A DNA stretch of 64,000 nt from Lentisphaerae bacterium GWF2_57_35 (GTDB lineage: Bacteria > Verrucomicrobiota > Kiritimatiellia > CAIQIC01 > GWF2-57-35), in contig MHBK01000006.1 in the NCBI GenBank assembly GCA_001804865.1, positions 1 through 64,000 of the forward strand, given 5' to 3'. The position numbers were made by a program, and so were the translations under genes. Under the pieces are notes generated by a model that had not been told where the DNA came from, did not search any database, and saw only the letters and a program-made list of their open reading frames with translations. Positions 8,490 through 18,115 of the stretch are shown in pieces. Numbering within the stretch: position 1 is the first letter of the stretch; each line of letters opens with the position of its first letter.

Positions 8490-9289
8490 TTCTGAAAACG
8501 ACAGCCATCGTGTTGCGCTACGCGCCCTTTTCCAACACCTCCCGCATGGTGTCCTGGCTAAGCCCGGACTACGGCAAAATAACCACCACCATCAAAGGCT
8601 CCCAGCGCCCGAAAAGCATGTTCCTCGGCCAATACGATTTGTTCTACACGTGCGAACTGCTGTTTTACGCGCACGAACATCGGCAGTCGCACATCATCCG
8701 CGAATGCACGCCGCTCAAGACCCGCGACCGTTTTCGCCAGGACTGGAACGCCTGCGCCGTCGCCTCTTACCTGACGGATCTCATCGCCCGCATCAGCCCG
8801 GCCGATGCTCCGCATCCGGAGCTCTTCGAATTGCTGGATTCCGGACTGGATTTCCTGGCGGAGTCCGGGGCCACAGAGTCATTCGTCTTCTGGTTCGAAT
8901 TGCGTTTGCTCGACCGCCTGGGCCTGACGCCCCGGCTGCAAAACTGCATGGATTGCGCCCGGGACCTGACGGCCGGCGTTCAGGGCATGGGCTTTTCGTA
9001 TGCGCGCGGCGGCATTCTATGCCCCGCCTGCGCCCGCGAAAAACACAGCTCCGTGTTGCCGCTGGCGCCCGACATTCTGGCCATGCTGCGCGGCTGGCAA
9101 AGAGCCCGGACGGCGCAAAACGCCGTCACCATCCAACACACCTCGCGCCAGGTGCAAAAGGTTTCAGGATTGCTGGGCATCTTTTTGGGCTATCACCTCG
9201 ACACCGCCCTCAACAGCCGCACCATCGCTTTCGATATCCTTAAAAGCTCCGGATCGAATCTGGCCAGGAATCACCGGGCGGCCAGTTAA
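8486..9289 (+). CDS. recO: DNA repair protein RecO
   Basis: The protein has 267 aa. The N-terminal OB-fold begins LKTTAIVLRYAPFSNTSRMVSWLSPDYGKITTTIKGSQRPKS, a standard RecO opening. The family's four-cysteine zinc site is present as CMDC ... CPAC (about residues 154-180). The C-terminal helical domain ends LGYHLDTALNSRTIAFDIL, also typical. RecO acts with RecF and RecR to load RecA on SSB-coated single-stranded DNA. It is translationally coupled to the DUF502 gene; neither recF nor recR is nearby. Confidence 0.93.
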   Translation: MILKTTAIVLRYAPFSNTSRMVSWLSPDYGKITTTIKGSQRPKSMFLGQYDLFYTCELLFYAHEHRQSHIIRECTPLKTRDRFRQDWNACAVASYLTDLIARISPADAPHPELFELLDSGLDFLAESGATESFVFWFELRLLDRLGLTPRLQNCMDCARDLTAGVQGMGFSYARGGILCPACAREKHSSVLPLAPDILAMLRGWQRARTAQNAVTIQHTSRQVQKVSGLLGIFLGYHLDTALNSRTIAFDILKSSGSNLARNHRAAS

Positions 9290-9405
9290 GGATTGCGACC
9301 GGCAAATCCTTTCTAAACCGCCTTGCCCAACGCTTAAAAAAACGCCATCATGCGGTCCATATTTTTTTGAATGGAATTGGTTTGCGTGCTGCTCCGGAGG
9401 CAACC

Positions 9406-10635
9406 ATGCTAAATGATTTGTGGCGTAAAACTTGCATGACATTGAAGGCGGCGGGCGCCCTGTTGCTGCTGTTTCTGGCGGCGGAATTCGCCCGTTTGTT
9501 CCTGCTTTTTTACCGCCTGAACCACCTCGCGGGATACGCTTTTCTGGCCGTATTGGCAGGCCTCTTTGCTGCGTTGCTTCTGGCCGGGCTTTTCTCTTCC
9601 CGCGCCCCCGAGCCCATGACCCGGCCGGATTTTGCCACGGCCAGCCACCACGAGCTGGTCAACTACTGCCGCTACCTGAGCCGCCGACTGGTTTATCTGG
9701 GCAACAATCCCCTGTTTGACCGCGAAGGCCGGCACGCCGTCGCCGAAGTCGTCAGCTATATCCGCGACATGCTCCGGGCTCATCCGCTCCGGGATGACTT
9801 GCAACGTACGATCGTAACAATGGAACACGAGCGGTTCCCGGAGTTGCTGGCCTCCTTGAAGGAAAAAGCGGATTGGGAGATTCAGTCGGCGGTCCTTCAA
9901 GCCATGAAAGATTCTAGTTGCGTCCACACGGAAGACAACTCCCCTTGGAACCTCAATACTCGGCAGCTCTCGTTAATCATCCGCCTGACCGACCAACTGG
10001 CCGGCGTCAGCCGTCTGCGGGAAAGACTGGGGTTCGCTATCGATGCGTTTCGCTTGGCGTGGACAACCCATCGTTCGGACTGGCGGCAGCGGCTTCAAAA
10101 CCATTTGATTTTAAGCCGCGCCCTGCCGCGTCGCTGCGCCCTGGATCTGGCCGACATGCTCTGGAGCGGCTGGAGAATCATGTTCACCGGCCGGATCGCC
10201 GTCGACCGCTGCTTGCACATTGGGCTCTGGACCCCGGAAGAAGCCCTGACCCGGTTGAACGCCCAAATCGAGGAAATGGAGGTTCAAATCCGAACCTTGT
10301 TCCTGACCCATGTGTTCAACGAAACCAAACCCCTGCTCCGGCCCGATCCCCTGCCCGAGTCTTTCGATGAAGGCGTCTACTGGAATGCCGCCAGCCATGC
10401 GATCAAGACCGCGCTTGGCGCCGCCGTGGCAGCCAACCGTAAAGAACCGACGTCCAGCTCAACGGAAAAAACCACTATTCAACCGGAACCCGAACGAGAC
10501 CTGGCCGACTCGAACGGGCGTCTGATGAAGCATCGACATCGCCGCAGAAGCCACAAACCGGCTATCTTGCGCATTGCAGAAACCTTCGGCCAACGCATCA
10601 AATACGGCCTGTTGAGTCGCCGTTTATACAAGTAG
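9406..10635 (+). CDS. Two-helix membrane-anchored protein of unknown function
   Basis: The protein has 409 aa from the ATG at 9406, selected because GGAGG lies 6 bases upstream. Two adjacent transmembrane helices (about 11-36 and 43-63) are followed by a long, mostly helical cytoplasmic part. This contains HHELVNYCRYLSRRLVYLGNN and DLADMLWSGWRIMFTGRIAVDRCLH, and ends in a basic tail (KHRHRRRSHK). An alpha-helical hairpin anchor with a soluble C-terminal bundle recalls membrane-anchored scaffold or YcjF/DUF697-like proteins, but no signature decides it. It lies just before glgX (7 bp), on the same strand, so they may be co-transcribed. Confidence 0.6.
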   Translation: MLNDLWRKTCMTLKAAGALLLLFLAAEFARLFLLFYRLNHLAGYAFLAVLAGLFAALLLAGLFSSRAPEPMTRPDFATASHHELVNYCRYLSRRLVYLGNNPLFDREGRHAVAEVVSYIRDMLRAHPLRDDLQRTIVTMEHERFPELLASLKEKADWEIQSAVLQAMKDSSCVHTEDNSPWNLNTRQLSLIIRLTDQLAGVSRLRERLGFAIDAFRLAWTTHRSDWRQRLQNHLILSRALPRRCALDLADMLWSGWRIMFTGRIAVDRCLHIGLWTPEEALTRLNAQIEEMEVQIRTLFLTHVFNETKPLLRPDPLPESFDEGVYWNAASHAIKTALGAAVAANRKEPTSSSTEKTTIQPEPERDLADSNGRLMKHRHRRRSHKPAILRIAETFGQRIKYGLLSRRLYK

Positions 10636-10642
10636 GACACCC

Positions 10643-12766
10643 ATGAAAACCCGAAAACACGTATTGCCCAGCATTCCCATGCTTACTCCTTACGGAGCGC
10701 ACGTCGTCGATAAAGGCGTGCATTTCACTCTTTTCAGCCGCCATGCTACCCGCGTCTGGTTGATGCTCTTCAACGATCCGGCCGATGCCAAGCCCATCCT
10801 GGAATTTGAGCTTTCGAAGGACCGGAATCGCATCGGCAACATCTGGCACGTTCATATTCCCGAAGCGCGCGAAGGACAGTATTACCTCTATCGCATGGAC
10901 GGGAAAACCCCCGGCCGAAACGCAAACTTTTACAATCCCAAGCAGTGGCTGCTGGATCCCTATGCCATGGCCATCTCCAGTGCCGGCCCGTGGGGCGATC
11001 CCGCCGGATTAACGCACGGACAGCACACAATGGACGGCGCCTGCTTCCCCAAGGGCATTATCCTTAAGGACAACTTCGACTGGTCGGAAGACCACACCCT
11101 GCAAATTCCGCTCAGCGAAACCATTATTTACGAGACGCACCTGCGCGGCTATACCGTTCATCCCAGTTCCGGCGTGAAGCACCCCGGCACCTACAAGGGC
11201 TTCATCGAAAAAATCCCCTATCTTCAGGATCTCGGGATCACGGCCGTGGAATTCCTGCCCATTCAGGAGTTCAACGAAATGGAATACTTCATGGAAAACA
11301 TGAAGCGAAAGCATCTGCGCAATTACTGGGGTTACAGCACCCTGGCTTTCTTCGCCCCCAACGGCCGCTATGCGGTTTCCAGCACCCACGGAAAGCAGGT
11401 CCAGGAATTCAAGGAGCTGGTGGTGGCCCTTCACAAGGCGGGCATCGAAGTAATTCTCGACGTCGTCTTCAACCATACCGCGGAAGGCGGCGATGGAGGC
11501 CCCACCTATTCCTTCCGGGGCATCGACAACTCCATCTTCTACATGATGGACGAAAAGGGCGGGCACTATAAGAACTATTCCGGCTGCGGAAACACGGTGA
11601 ACAGCAATCATCCCATCGTAAGGGATTTCATACTCGATTGCCTTCGTTACTGGGTGCTCAACATGCACGTCGACGGCTTCCGCTTCGACCTGGCCTCCAT
11701 CTTGACGCGCGGCCCCGATGGCGAAGTCCTGCCCAATCCGCCCATCGTCGAGCACATCGCCGAGGATCCCGCCCTGCGCGACACCAAGATCATCGCTGAA
11801 GCCTGGGATGCGGCCGGCGCCTATCAAGTCGGCAGCTTCCCCAGCGAACGCTGGTCCGAATGGAACGGCATCTTCCGCGACGAAATCCGGCGCTTTTGGC
11901 TGCGGGAAAAAGGCTTTCTGGGCCGCCTGGCCACCCGGCTCTGCGGCAGCGGCGATCTGTACGACCGCAACAGCCAGACCCCGCTCAAGAGCATCAATTT
12001 CATTACCTGCCATGACGGGTTCACCCTGCGCGATCTCGTCAGCTATGCCCGCAAACACAACCTCGCCAATGCCGAGAACAACAACGACGGCGAAAACCAC
12101 AACCACAGCTTCAATTACGGCCGCGAAGGCTACAGCGCCAGCCTGCAAATCGAAGGACTGCGCATCCGCCAGCAAAAAAATCTCCTCGCAACGCTGTTTC
12201 TATCCCAGGGCGTGCCGATGATTATGGCCGGCGACGAATTTTGCCGCACGCAGAAAGGCAACAACAACGCCTATTGCCAGGACAACGAGCTGTCGTGGGT
12301 CAACTGGGAGTTTCTAAAGACCTTCAAAGAGCTGCACCAGTTCACGCGCAAGCTCATTGCCTTCCGGAAAAAACATGCCACGTTGCGGCGCATGACGTTT
12401 TTCAAGGGGCAAAACCCCTGCGATCCTCACCCGGACATCCTATGGTTCGGCCCGGAAGGCAGGGAACCCGATTGGACGAACGGTCATGCCCTCGCCTGCT
12501 TCATCGATGGACACAAAGAAAAGACGGGGCAAGCCGAGAATACCGACAGCCTGTTCGTCATGTTCAATGCCGACGCCATTCCCGCCATGTTCAAGCTGCC
12601 CACCGCCCCAGGCGAATCCTGGGAACTGGCGCTGACCACACAGGAAGACGACATCGACTGCACGGAAGAGGAGGACGGCGCCTACATGACCGTCGACTCG
12701 CGCAGCGTCACCGTGTTCACCTCCGCCCCGATCCTGAAGCGCGAACAAACTCGACGCCAGACTTGA
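10643..12766 (+). CDS. glgX: Glycogen debranching enzyme (isoamylase type, GH13)
   Basis: The protein has 707 aa, normal for GlgX. An N-terminal CBM48-like beta-sandwich ([29 protein letters not shown], about 13-42) precedes the (beta/alpha)8 barrel. The four GH13 regions are visible: DVVFNHT (about 273), GFRFDLA with the Asp nucleophile (about 350), IIAEAWD with the acid Glu (about 384) and FITCHDG (about 453). The barrel is followed by a C-terminal beta domain. It hydrolyses alpha-1,6 branches of glycogen or limit dextrins in the cytoplasm. No other glycogen gene is adjacent. The stop is followed by a terminator-like hairpin of a repeat family. Confidence 0.95.
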   Translation: MKTRKHVLPSIPMLTPYGAHVVDKGVHFTLFSRHATRVWLMLFNDPADAKPILEFELSKDRNRIGNIWHVHIPEAREGQYYLYRMDGKTPGRNANFYNPKQWLLDPYAMAISSAGPWGDPAGLTHGQHTMDGACFPKGIILKDNFDWSEDHTLQIPLSETIIYETHLRGYTVHPSSGVKHPGTYKGFIEKIPYLQDLGITAVEFLPIQEFNEMEYFMENMKRKHLRNYWGYSTLAFFAPNGRYAVSSTHGKQVQEFKELVVALHKAGIEVILDVVFNHTAEGGDGGPTYSFRGIDNSIFYMMDEKGGHYKNYSGCGNTVNSNHPIVRDFILDCLRYWVLNMHVDGFRFDLASILTRGPDGEVLPNPPIVEHIAEDPALRDTKIIAEAWDAAGAYQVGSFPSERWSEWNGIFRDEIRRFWLREKGFLGRLATRLCGSGDLYDRNSQTPLKSINFITCHDGFTLRDLVSYARKHNLANAENNNDGENHNHSFNYGREGYSASLQIEGLRIRQQKNLLATLFLSQGVPMIMAGDEFCRTQKGNNNAYCQDNELSWVNWEFLKTFKELHQFTRKLIAFRKKHATLRRMTFFKGQNPCDPHPDILWFGPEGREPDWTNGHALACFIDGHKEKTGQAENTDSLFVMFNADAIPAMFKLPTAPGESWELALTTQEDDIDCTEEEDGAYMTVDSRSVTVFTSAPILKREQTRRQT

Positions 12767-12780
12767 TGAGTTTGCAGCTA

Positions 12781-12803
12781 GCCCGGCTTCTCCGAAGTCG
12801 GGC
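12781..12803 (+). terminator. Hairpin downstream of glgX; copy 1 of repeat family F
   Basis: A 10-bp stem GCCCGGCTTC / GAAGTCGGGC with a TCC loop, followed by TTCTTCTTC, lies 15 bp after the glgX stop. It can act as a terminator, though the tail is a mixed T/C run. The same hairpin sequence recurs at 43291-43315 and, interrupted, at 44692-44759. Confidence 0.6.
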
Positions 12804-12831
12804 TTCTTCTTCATAACCGCATTGCGAAAAC

Positions 12832-12863
12832 CCTGTCCCACACTTTGCAAAGTGTGGGACAGG
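12832..12863. repeat. Perfect 32-bp palindrome (repeat family D, copy 1)
   Basis: The left arm CCTGTCCCACACTTTG is the exact reverse complement of the right arm CAAAGTGTGGGACAGG, with no loop. A shorter relative with core CACACTTCGCGAAGTGTG is at 36273-36290. It lies between two convergent genes (glgX and cutA). Confidence 0.85.
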
Positions 12864-12900
12864 TCAAAAAAGGCGGCGGCTCTTTCTTCAGCCTTCGAAT

Positions 12901-12950
12901 CTTGGACCTTAAACTATGGACCCTTTGGACCTTGGACTTTGGACTTCTTC
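12901..12950. repeat. GGACC/TTGGAC repeat (family E, copy 1), overlapping the 3' end of cutA
   Basis: The plus strand reads repeated TTGGAC(C/T)TT units: TTGGACC at 12902, TTTGGACC at 12924, TTGGACTTTGGACTT at 12932-12946. On the minus strand this encodes the last about 11 residues of CutA (VQSPRSKGSIV) and its stop. A second copy in the opposite orientation is at 38087-38119. Confidence 0.75.
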
Positions 12951-13262
12951 CCTCGTCTCCGCTTCAATCCATTTTAGAAATGCCGGAAACCCCTGCTCAA
13001 TGGGCACCGCCACAATGCATGGACACTCATAGCTATGCAGAGCCTTGACCCGAGCGATCAGACGTTTAACCTTCGTCTTCGGCGTCTTGGCGATAAACGC
13101 TGCCTCCTGGCCCTTCTGGACCTTCCCCTCCCACCAATACAGCGACCGAATGGGTCCCAGAATATTCACGCACGCCGCCAATCGGTCCTCCACCAACGCC
13201 TGTCCAATCTTTTCCGCTTCCCGACGAGTAGACGCCGTCATGTAAATCAGCATGGTTTTCAT
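12909..13262 (-). CDS. cutA: Divalent cation tolerance protein CutA
   Basis: The protein has 117 aa from the ATG at 13262, preceded by GGAGAA. Family features are all present: MLIYMTASTRREAEKIGQALVEDRLAACVNIL (strand-helix), SLYWWEGKVQKGQEAAFIAKT, and HSYECPCIVAVPIEQGFPAFLKWIEAET. CutA forms ferredoxin-fold trimers and is linked to copper and divalent-metal tolerance, although its biochemical activity is unsettled. The last about 11 residues are translated from an intergenic repeat and lie beyond the family's usual end. It follows the HAD gene by 29 bp on the same strand. Confidence 0.93.
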   Translation of the reverse strand: MKTMLIYMTASTRREAEKIGQALVEDRLAACVNILGPIRSLYWWEGKVQKGQEAAFIAKTPKTKVKRLIARVKALHSYECPCIVAVPIEQGFPAFLKWIEAETREEVQSPRSKGSIV

Positions 13263-13291
13263 GTGTCGCGTTCTCCTGCCATCCAATAGGG

Positions 13292-14224
13292 TCAGAGACT
13301 ATTGGGGTCGCACGATTGTACGCATTTCCGAATCTGGTCCAACTCTGTAATCACCCAATCCGGTTCGACCCCCTGGCAATCCGGATCGTCCTCGCGCAAA
13401 CGCAAAGACCGACGGTCGCCGGCAAACAAAGCTGTTCGAAACCCTGCCTGTCGAGCCGGGCGAATGTCGTTCAGGATGTCGTTGCCCACGTACAAAACCT
13501 GCGAAGCGGCCACACCGTAGCGCTGCTTCAACACGTCGGCCGCCCGCTCATAAAGCCGGACAGACGGCTTGGCTTCGCCTTCTGCGTAGGACCAGACATT
13601 CAGCGCCGGATCGAAGCCGGCCTCTTCCAACGTCAGCCCAAGGAGCGCCGGAAACAGCAGCGGAGTGAGGAACTGGGCATTGGATATCAAGCCCATCCGA
13701 ACATTTCTGCTCCGAAGATTCTCCAGCAACTCTTTGAGACCCGGCATGGGCCATACGGGATTCACGCGACACTCATAGTCTGTCGCCGCCAGTAGAACGC
13801 GCTCTTCGTCGGCAGAGCCTTTCACGAGTCCGTGGACCTGCATTTTCTCCAGCACGCTTTTCCAAATGAGCCGAATGTCGACTTCGGGCGACGCCACGCC
13901 TTGCGTTTTCGCTTTTTCATGGGCAAGACGAATTTCGTCAGACAACCATCGAACGCCCTCTTCGCCAACGGAAGAGGAAAGGACTTTCAGGCCAGCAGCG
14001 CGCACAGCGTCCGTCAAGGCATCGGCGCGGTCGCAGTTTTCGCGCACGCCAATATCGCCCGATCCGGAGATGAAAAGAGTTCCGTAGACGTCGAATAATA
14101 CCACCGCCACAAACAGGGGATCGCGCCCTTGGGGAGCCAGGCCGGTCGGCAAAGGACTCAGAGGCCGGCTCAAAGCCCTTATGCGTTCGATCAATGGGCG
14201 GTTTACATCTTTTCCATTATACAT
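13292..14224 (-). CDS. HAD-superfamily hydrolase
   Basis: The protein has 310 aa from the ATG at 14224 (GAGAGG just upstream; an ATG at 14260 is also in frame). HAD motif I is VLFDVYGTLF (about 45-54), where the first Asp is the nucleophile and the second the acid/base. Motif II is LISNAQ (about 182), motif III the Lys in GEAKPS (about 215), motif IV VGNDILNDIRPARQAG (about 240-255). The cap insertion between motifs I and II is helical (C1 type), as in phosphoglycolate phosphatase-like enzymes. Substrate unknown. The last residues overlap nothing, and cutA follows by 29 bp. Confidence 0.82.
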   Translation of the reverse strand: MYNGKDVNRPLIERIRALSRPLSPLPTGLAPQGRDPLFVAVVLFDVYGTLFISGSGDIGVRENCDRADALTDAVRAAGLKVLSSSVGEEGVRWLSDEIRLAHEKAKTQGVASPEVDIRLIWKSVLEKMQVHGLVKGSADEERVLLAATDYECRVNPVWPMPGLKELLENLRSRNVRMGLISNAQFLTPLLFPALLGLTLEEAGFDPALNVWSYAEGEAKPSVRLYERAADVLKQRYGVAASQVLYVGNDILNDIRPARQAGFRTALFAGDRRSLRLREDDPDCQGVEPDWVITELDQIRKCVQSCDPNSL

Positions 14225-14369
14225 TTTTTCGCCTCTCTCCGGAAAAGACTCTGACAACATAAGAGGAAGCTACTCTATCGGACCCCTTTTGTCTCCTTTG
14301 TCCCCGGCCCCCGTGCCGTTTTGCAACCATGTGCGCACCGCCCCCTTTGCCTACTTTGATGTCGGCGAT

Positions 14370-15347
14370 TCAGCTCTCGATGGCCGCGACGCGAAAGCCG
14401 GCGTCGGCGATGAGCGTGAGATCGACGGAATGTCCCTGACCGGGCGTGGTCAGGTAGCCTTGCGTGAAAATGGAATTGGCGATGTAAAGCGCCTGGACTT
14501 GCAGGCCTCGCAAATTAGCCTCGCGTCCGCCCGCCGCGCGGATATCGCACGAGGGATTCACCAGCCGAAACATGGCCAGGGCGCGCAGGGCGTCCAAGGC
14601 CGCAATAGGTTGAATTTTGGCCAGCGGGGTCCCCTCCCGCGGATTAAAGAAATTCACCGGAATGGAATGCACCCCCAGTTCCTTCAGCGTAAAGGCCAGC
14701 TCGACGCGATCCTCCAGCGTTTCGCCCAGGCCCACAAGCCCGCCGCAACAGATTTCGAGCCCCTCCGCCTTGGCGTTTTGGATGGTTTCTATCCGAGCAT
14801 CATAGGTATGCGTGGTGCAAATCGACGGGAAGAATCGCCGCGAGGTCTCCAGATTGTGATTGATGCGGTCGGCCCCGGCTTGCTTGAGCTGCCGGGCCTG
14901 GTCGCGCGTCAGCAAACCCGGCGAAACGCACAGATGAATTTTCGTCTCCTGCTTGATGAGCTGGAAGGCCTCGCAAAAAATATCCAACTCTTTCTCGGAC
15001 GGCGCGCGCCCGCTGATCACCGTGCAATATTTCACCGCCCCCAGCCGTACCGCTTCGCGCGCGCCGGCGATAAGTTCCTCCACGGTTTTGATCTTGTAGT
15101 GGGCAATGGGGCTTTCGGACACGGCGGACTGGCTGCAAAACGCACAATTCTCGCTGCAGGCGCCGCTCTTGGCGTTGTTGATGACGTGCAAATTCACGTC
15201 CATCCCATAAAATTGTTTTCGCACTTGAAAGACCGCCTGAAGAAGCTCGGGCCATTCCTGGTTGCCCGACTGTAAAACGGCCAGGGCTTCTTCGCGCGCA
15301 AGCTCCCGGCCTTGAAGTATTTCTTCCGTCCGTTTTTGCCAGCTCAT
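14370..15347 (-). CDS. bioB: Biotin synthase (radical SAM)
   Basis: The protein has 325 aa. The radical-SAM motif is CSENCAFC (about 60-67; CxxxCxxC). The BioB-specific cluster and substrate elements are present: YCTVISGRAPSEKE, CVSPGLL, HNLETS, CCGGLVGLGE, IPVNFFNPREGTPL and the conserved late FTQGYLTTPGQG. It converts dethiobiotin to biotin by sulfur insertion from a [2Fe-2S] cluster. It is divergent from bioF across only 55 bp, so the two probably share a control region. No biotin-repressor operator with two clear half-sites was found there. Confidence 0.96.
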   Translation of the reverse strand: MSWQKRTEEILQGRELAREEALAVLQSGNQEWPELLQAVFQVRKQFYGMDVNLHVINNAKSGACSENCAFCSQSAVSESPIAHYKIKTVEELIAGAREAVRLGAVKYCTVISGRAPSEKELDIFCEAFQLIKQETKIHLCVSPGLLTRDQARQLKQAGADRINHNLETSRRFFPSICTTHTYDARIETIQNAKAEGLEICCGGLVGLGETLEDRVELAFTLKELGVHSIPVNFFNPREGTPLAKIQPIAALDALRALAMFRLVNPSCDIRAAGGREANLRGLQVQALYIANSIFTQGYLTTPGQGHSVDLTLIADAGFRVAAIES

Positions 15348-15402
15348 AAATTCGTACTTCGTTCCTACGTGGTTATTCTGCTAAAAGGGAATTGAACAAT
15401 AC

Positions 15403-16599
15403 ATGGCGAAAAAAACAAAGCACTTTATGAGCGTCGAAAGCTGGATCGATGAGGAATTGAAGGAGTTGGAGTCGAAGCATCTGCTGCGGCGGGCAACGGC
15501 TTATCCTGCGGCAGGAGGCCGGGTGACGATCGACGGACGGGCTTATCTGAATTTTGCGTCGAACGATTATCTCGGCCTGGCCGGGCATCCGGACGTCGTG
15601 GCCGCATCGCGCCGGGCGCTGGAGCAATACGGCGCAGGCGCGACCGCCTCCCGGTTGGTGGCGGGGACTCTGCCCATTCACGAGGAATTGGAGCAAAGAC
15701 TGGCCGCGCACAAGGGCTATCCGGCGGCGTTGCTTTTCGGAAGCGGGTTCCTGACCAATATGGGGATGGTTCCCGCCCTGGTCGGGCGCTCCGATCATGT
15801 GTTCGCGGACCGCCTCGCGCATGCCAGCCTCATGGACGCCGTGACGCTAAGCCGGGCAAGCTTGCATCGATTCCGGCACAACGACGCCGATCACCTGGGC
15901 GAATTACTGGCCAAAGCGCCCGCTTCCGGGCGCAAGCTGGTGATGACCGAATCGATCTTCAGCATGGACGGCGATGCCGCTCCCCTGCCGGACATCGCCG
16001 AACGGGCCGAAAAATACGGGGCGATGCTGCTCGTCGACGAAGCGCATGCCACGGGGGTTTTCGGGCCGGCCGGCGCTGGATTGACAGCGGAGCACAACCT
16101 GGCAGCAAGGACAACGCTTGCGATGGGCACCTTGAGCAAAGGGCTGGGAAGTTATGGCGGATTTGTGGCCTGTTCAAATTCCATGCGGCGCTGGCTGATC
16201 GCCCAAGCCCGCGCGTTCATCTATACGACCGCTCTTCCCCCGGCGATCGCCGGGGCGTCCCTGGGCGCGCTCGATGTGCTGGAGCGGCAACCGGACCTGG
16301 GCCGCGATTTGCTGCGCCGGGCAGAGGCTTTCCGAAAAAACCTGCAAGCGGCGGGACTCAACACGTTGAAGTCTTCCAGTCAGATCGTCCCCGTACTCGT
16401 GGGCGACAACGAGCGTACGCTGACGTTGGCGACGCGGCTCCGCGAAAAAGGCTTGATCGTCGCGGCCATTCGCCCTCCGACCGTACCGCCCGGCACGGCC
16501 CGCTTGCGGCTGTCCGTGACGCTGGCCCATGCCGAAGCCGAGCTGGCGGCCGCAGCCGAGCTGATCGCCAATACGGCCCGGGAAGCAGGAGCCTTATGA
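15403..16599 (+). CDS. bioF: 8-amino-7-oxononanoate synthase
   Basis: The protein has 398 aa. It is a PLP enzyme of the alpha-oxoamine synthase family, condensing pimeloyl-ACP (or CoA) with L-alanine. Visible signatures: NFASNDYLGLAGHPDV (about 49-64), YGAGATASRLVAGTLPIHEELE, FGSGFLTN, DEAHATGVFGPAGAG (PLP-contacting Asp and His, about 211-225) and TLSKGLGSYGGF with the Schiff-base Lys (about 244-255). GGGA lies upstream of the ATG at 15403. It overlaps the next gene by 4 bp (ATGA). Confidence 0.95.
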   Translation: MAKKTKHFMSVESWIDEELKELESKHLLRRATAYPAAGGRVTIDGRAYLNFASNDYLGLAGHPDVVAASRRALEQYGAGATASRLVAGTLPIHEELEQRLAAHKGYPAALLFGSGFLTNMGMVPALVGRSDHVFADRLAHASLMDAVTLSRASLHRFRHNDADHLGELLAKAPASGRKLVMTESIFSMDGDAAPLPDIAERAEKYGAMLLVDEAHATGVFGPAGAGLTAEHNLAARTTLAMGTLSKGLGSYGGFVACSNSMRRWLIAQARAFIYTTALPPAIAGASLGALDVLERQPDLGRDLLRRAEAFRKNLQAAGLNTLKSSSQIVPVLVGDNERTLTLATRLREKGLIVAAIRPPTVPPGTARLRLSVTLAHAEAELAAAAELIANTAREAGAL

Positions 16600-17306
16600 A
16601 ACCGACCGTCATCATGCTTTCCGGCTGGGCGCACCCGGCCCGCGCCATGAAACCCCTGGCGGATCGCTTCATGGGCACGCATGAAGTAATCATGCTGTCG
16701 ACCCTGGAACTGACCGACTACGCGGAAGGGCTCAGCCGTTTGATCCGGGAGCGAAGCGTTCCCCCCTACGTTTTGGGCTGGTCGCTGGGCAGCCTGCTCG
16801 CGCTGCAAGTCGCCGCCGAACCGTCGGCCGTGGCCGGCTTGATCCTGCTCGCACCGACGCCGCGCTTTTGTTCCGATATGAGCTTCCCGCACGGCACGCC
16901 CGACCGCAATCTCCGGGCCTTGTCGATCGGACTGAGGAAAAATGCGCTCTCCGCCCTCAGCCAATTCATGCAGGATGCGGCGCTGCCTTCGCGGTTGTCG
17001 CCGCAGGCCGTGCAAACCCGCGTGGGCCAGGCCTTGGAATTCGGCGTGGAACAGCTCTGCCGCGACTTGAAATTTTTGCAGGAATCGGATCAACGGGCGA
17101 TTGTGCCCACGATTCAGACGCCCACGCTGATCCTGCACGGACGAGAGGACCGGATCGTTCCCTGGCAAGCCGGCGAATGGTTGAAGGAGCGCCTGAGCAA
17201 CAGCCGCCTGCGAATTCTAGACCAGATGGGCCACAACCTTCCTTTTAATCGTCCGGACCTGGTCTACGACGAGGCGCAGCGCTTTTTTTCGGAGAAAACG
17301 GCATGA
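16596..17306 (+). CDS. bioH: BioH-like pimeloyl-ACP methyl ester esterase (alpha/beta hydrolase)
   Basis: The protein has 236 aa. The nucleophile elbow is GWSLG with Ser63. The Asp is in HGREDRIVPW (about 187) and the His in MGHNLPFNRPD (about 215), giving a complete triad. The position between bioF and bioC, with 4-bp overlaps on both sides, strongly implies the gatekeeper role: hydrolysing pimeloyl-ACP methyl ester to release pimeloyl-ACP. Several unrelated esterases (BioH, BioG, BioK, BioJ) fill this role, and I assign BioH type from the classic alpha/beta hydrolase pattern only. Confidence 0.8.
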   Translation: MKPTVIMLSGWAHPARAMKPLADRFMGTHEVIMLSTLELTDYAEGLSRLIRERSVPPYVLGWSLGSLLALQVAAEPSAVAGLILLAPTPRFCSDMSFPHGTPDRNLRALSIGLRKNALSALSQFMQDAALPSRLSPQAVQTRVGQALEFGVEQLCRDLKFLQESDQRAIVPTIQTPTLILHGREDRIVPWQAGEWLKERLSNSRLRILDQMGHNLPFNRPDLVYDEAQRFFSEKTA

Positions 17307-18115
17307 CCGATCCTGCTCATCCCCACACCGTATGCCGGCGCTTTTCGGCTGCCGCGCAGACTTACGAAACGCATGCCGCCGTCCAGACCCTGGCCGCCGA
17401 GCAAGTGCTGGCGCTGTGCCCTGAGACCCCAACGCCCCGTCGGATTTTTGAAGCCGGCTGCGGAACCGGGCTGCTGACCCGTCATCTGTTGCGGAAGTAT
17501 CCCGCAGCGGAACTGGTCGCCGTCGACGTGGCGGAGAACATGATCCGGCAGGCCCGGCATCTGACCCCGGCCCGGCCCGACCTGCACTGGCACGTAGCGG
17601 ACGCCACGACCTTTCGGGATGCCGCGCCGTTCGATCTCATCGTCAGCAACTGCTCGGCTCATTGGGTCGATCCGATCGGCTTGCTGTTCGCCAATCTGGC
17701 GGCGCTGCTGCCCCCGGGCGGCGGGCTGGCTTTTTCCTTGATGCTGCACGACACCTTTTGCGAACTGCACGACACCCGGCTGAAAATCGCCCCGCACAAG
17801 CCGCCCACCGCGCGTTTGCCAAGACTGGACGATGTCCTGGAGAGCCTGCGGAACAGCGGGTTCCAAATACGGCAAGCGCAAGCGGCGCGTCACCTCCAAT
17901 ATTTTCCCGGAGCGGTGGCTTTCCTTCGGGGCATTCACGAAATGGGGCTGACCGGCGGCGCGGTTTCACAGGCCAAAACACCCCTCACCCGACAGGAACT
18001 GGAGCAGCTCGCCACCGAGTACGACCGAGCCTTCAAGACCAACGAAAGCGATGTGGTCGCGACGTACGAAGTGGGTTATGTCAGCGCGGTGCGCCTATCG
18101 CCCTCCTTCTCTTAA
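17303..18115 (+). CDS. bioC: Malonyl-ACP O-methyltransferase
   Basis: The protein has 270 aa. The N-terminal VCRRFSAAAQTYETHAAVQ is the characteristic BioC opening. The SAM motif is IFEAGCGTGLLTRHLL (about 47-62), followed by VAVDVAENMI (motif II) and LIVSNCSAHWVD (motif IV with the BioC-type N-x-A/S-x-x-W). It methylates malonyl-ACP so that the fatty-acid elongation machinery can build pimelate. The gene is coupled to bioH (ATGA at 17303). The stop codon falls within the left arm of a TTAATC repeat, so the final residues VRLSPSFS may be set by that element. Confidence 0.92.
   Translation: MTDPAHPHTVCRRFSAAAQTYETHAAVQTLAAEQVLALCPETPTPRRIFEAGCGTGLLTRHLLRKYPAAELVAVDVAENMIRQARHLTPARPDLHWHVADATTFRDAAPFDLIVSNCSAHWVDPIGLLFANLAALLPPGGGLAFSLMLHDTFCELHDTRLKIAPHKPPTARLPRLDDVLESLRNSGFQIRQAQAARHLQYFPGAVAFLRGIHEMGLTGGAVSQAKTPLTRQELEQLATEYDRAFKTNESDVVATYEVGYVSAVRLSPSFS

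Noticed and set aside
15348-15402. Biotin repressor (BirA) operator
   Set aside because: The 55-bp gap between bioB and bioF has no two clear TTGT-AACC-type halves.
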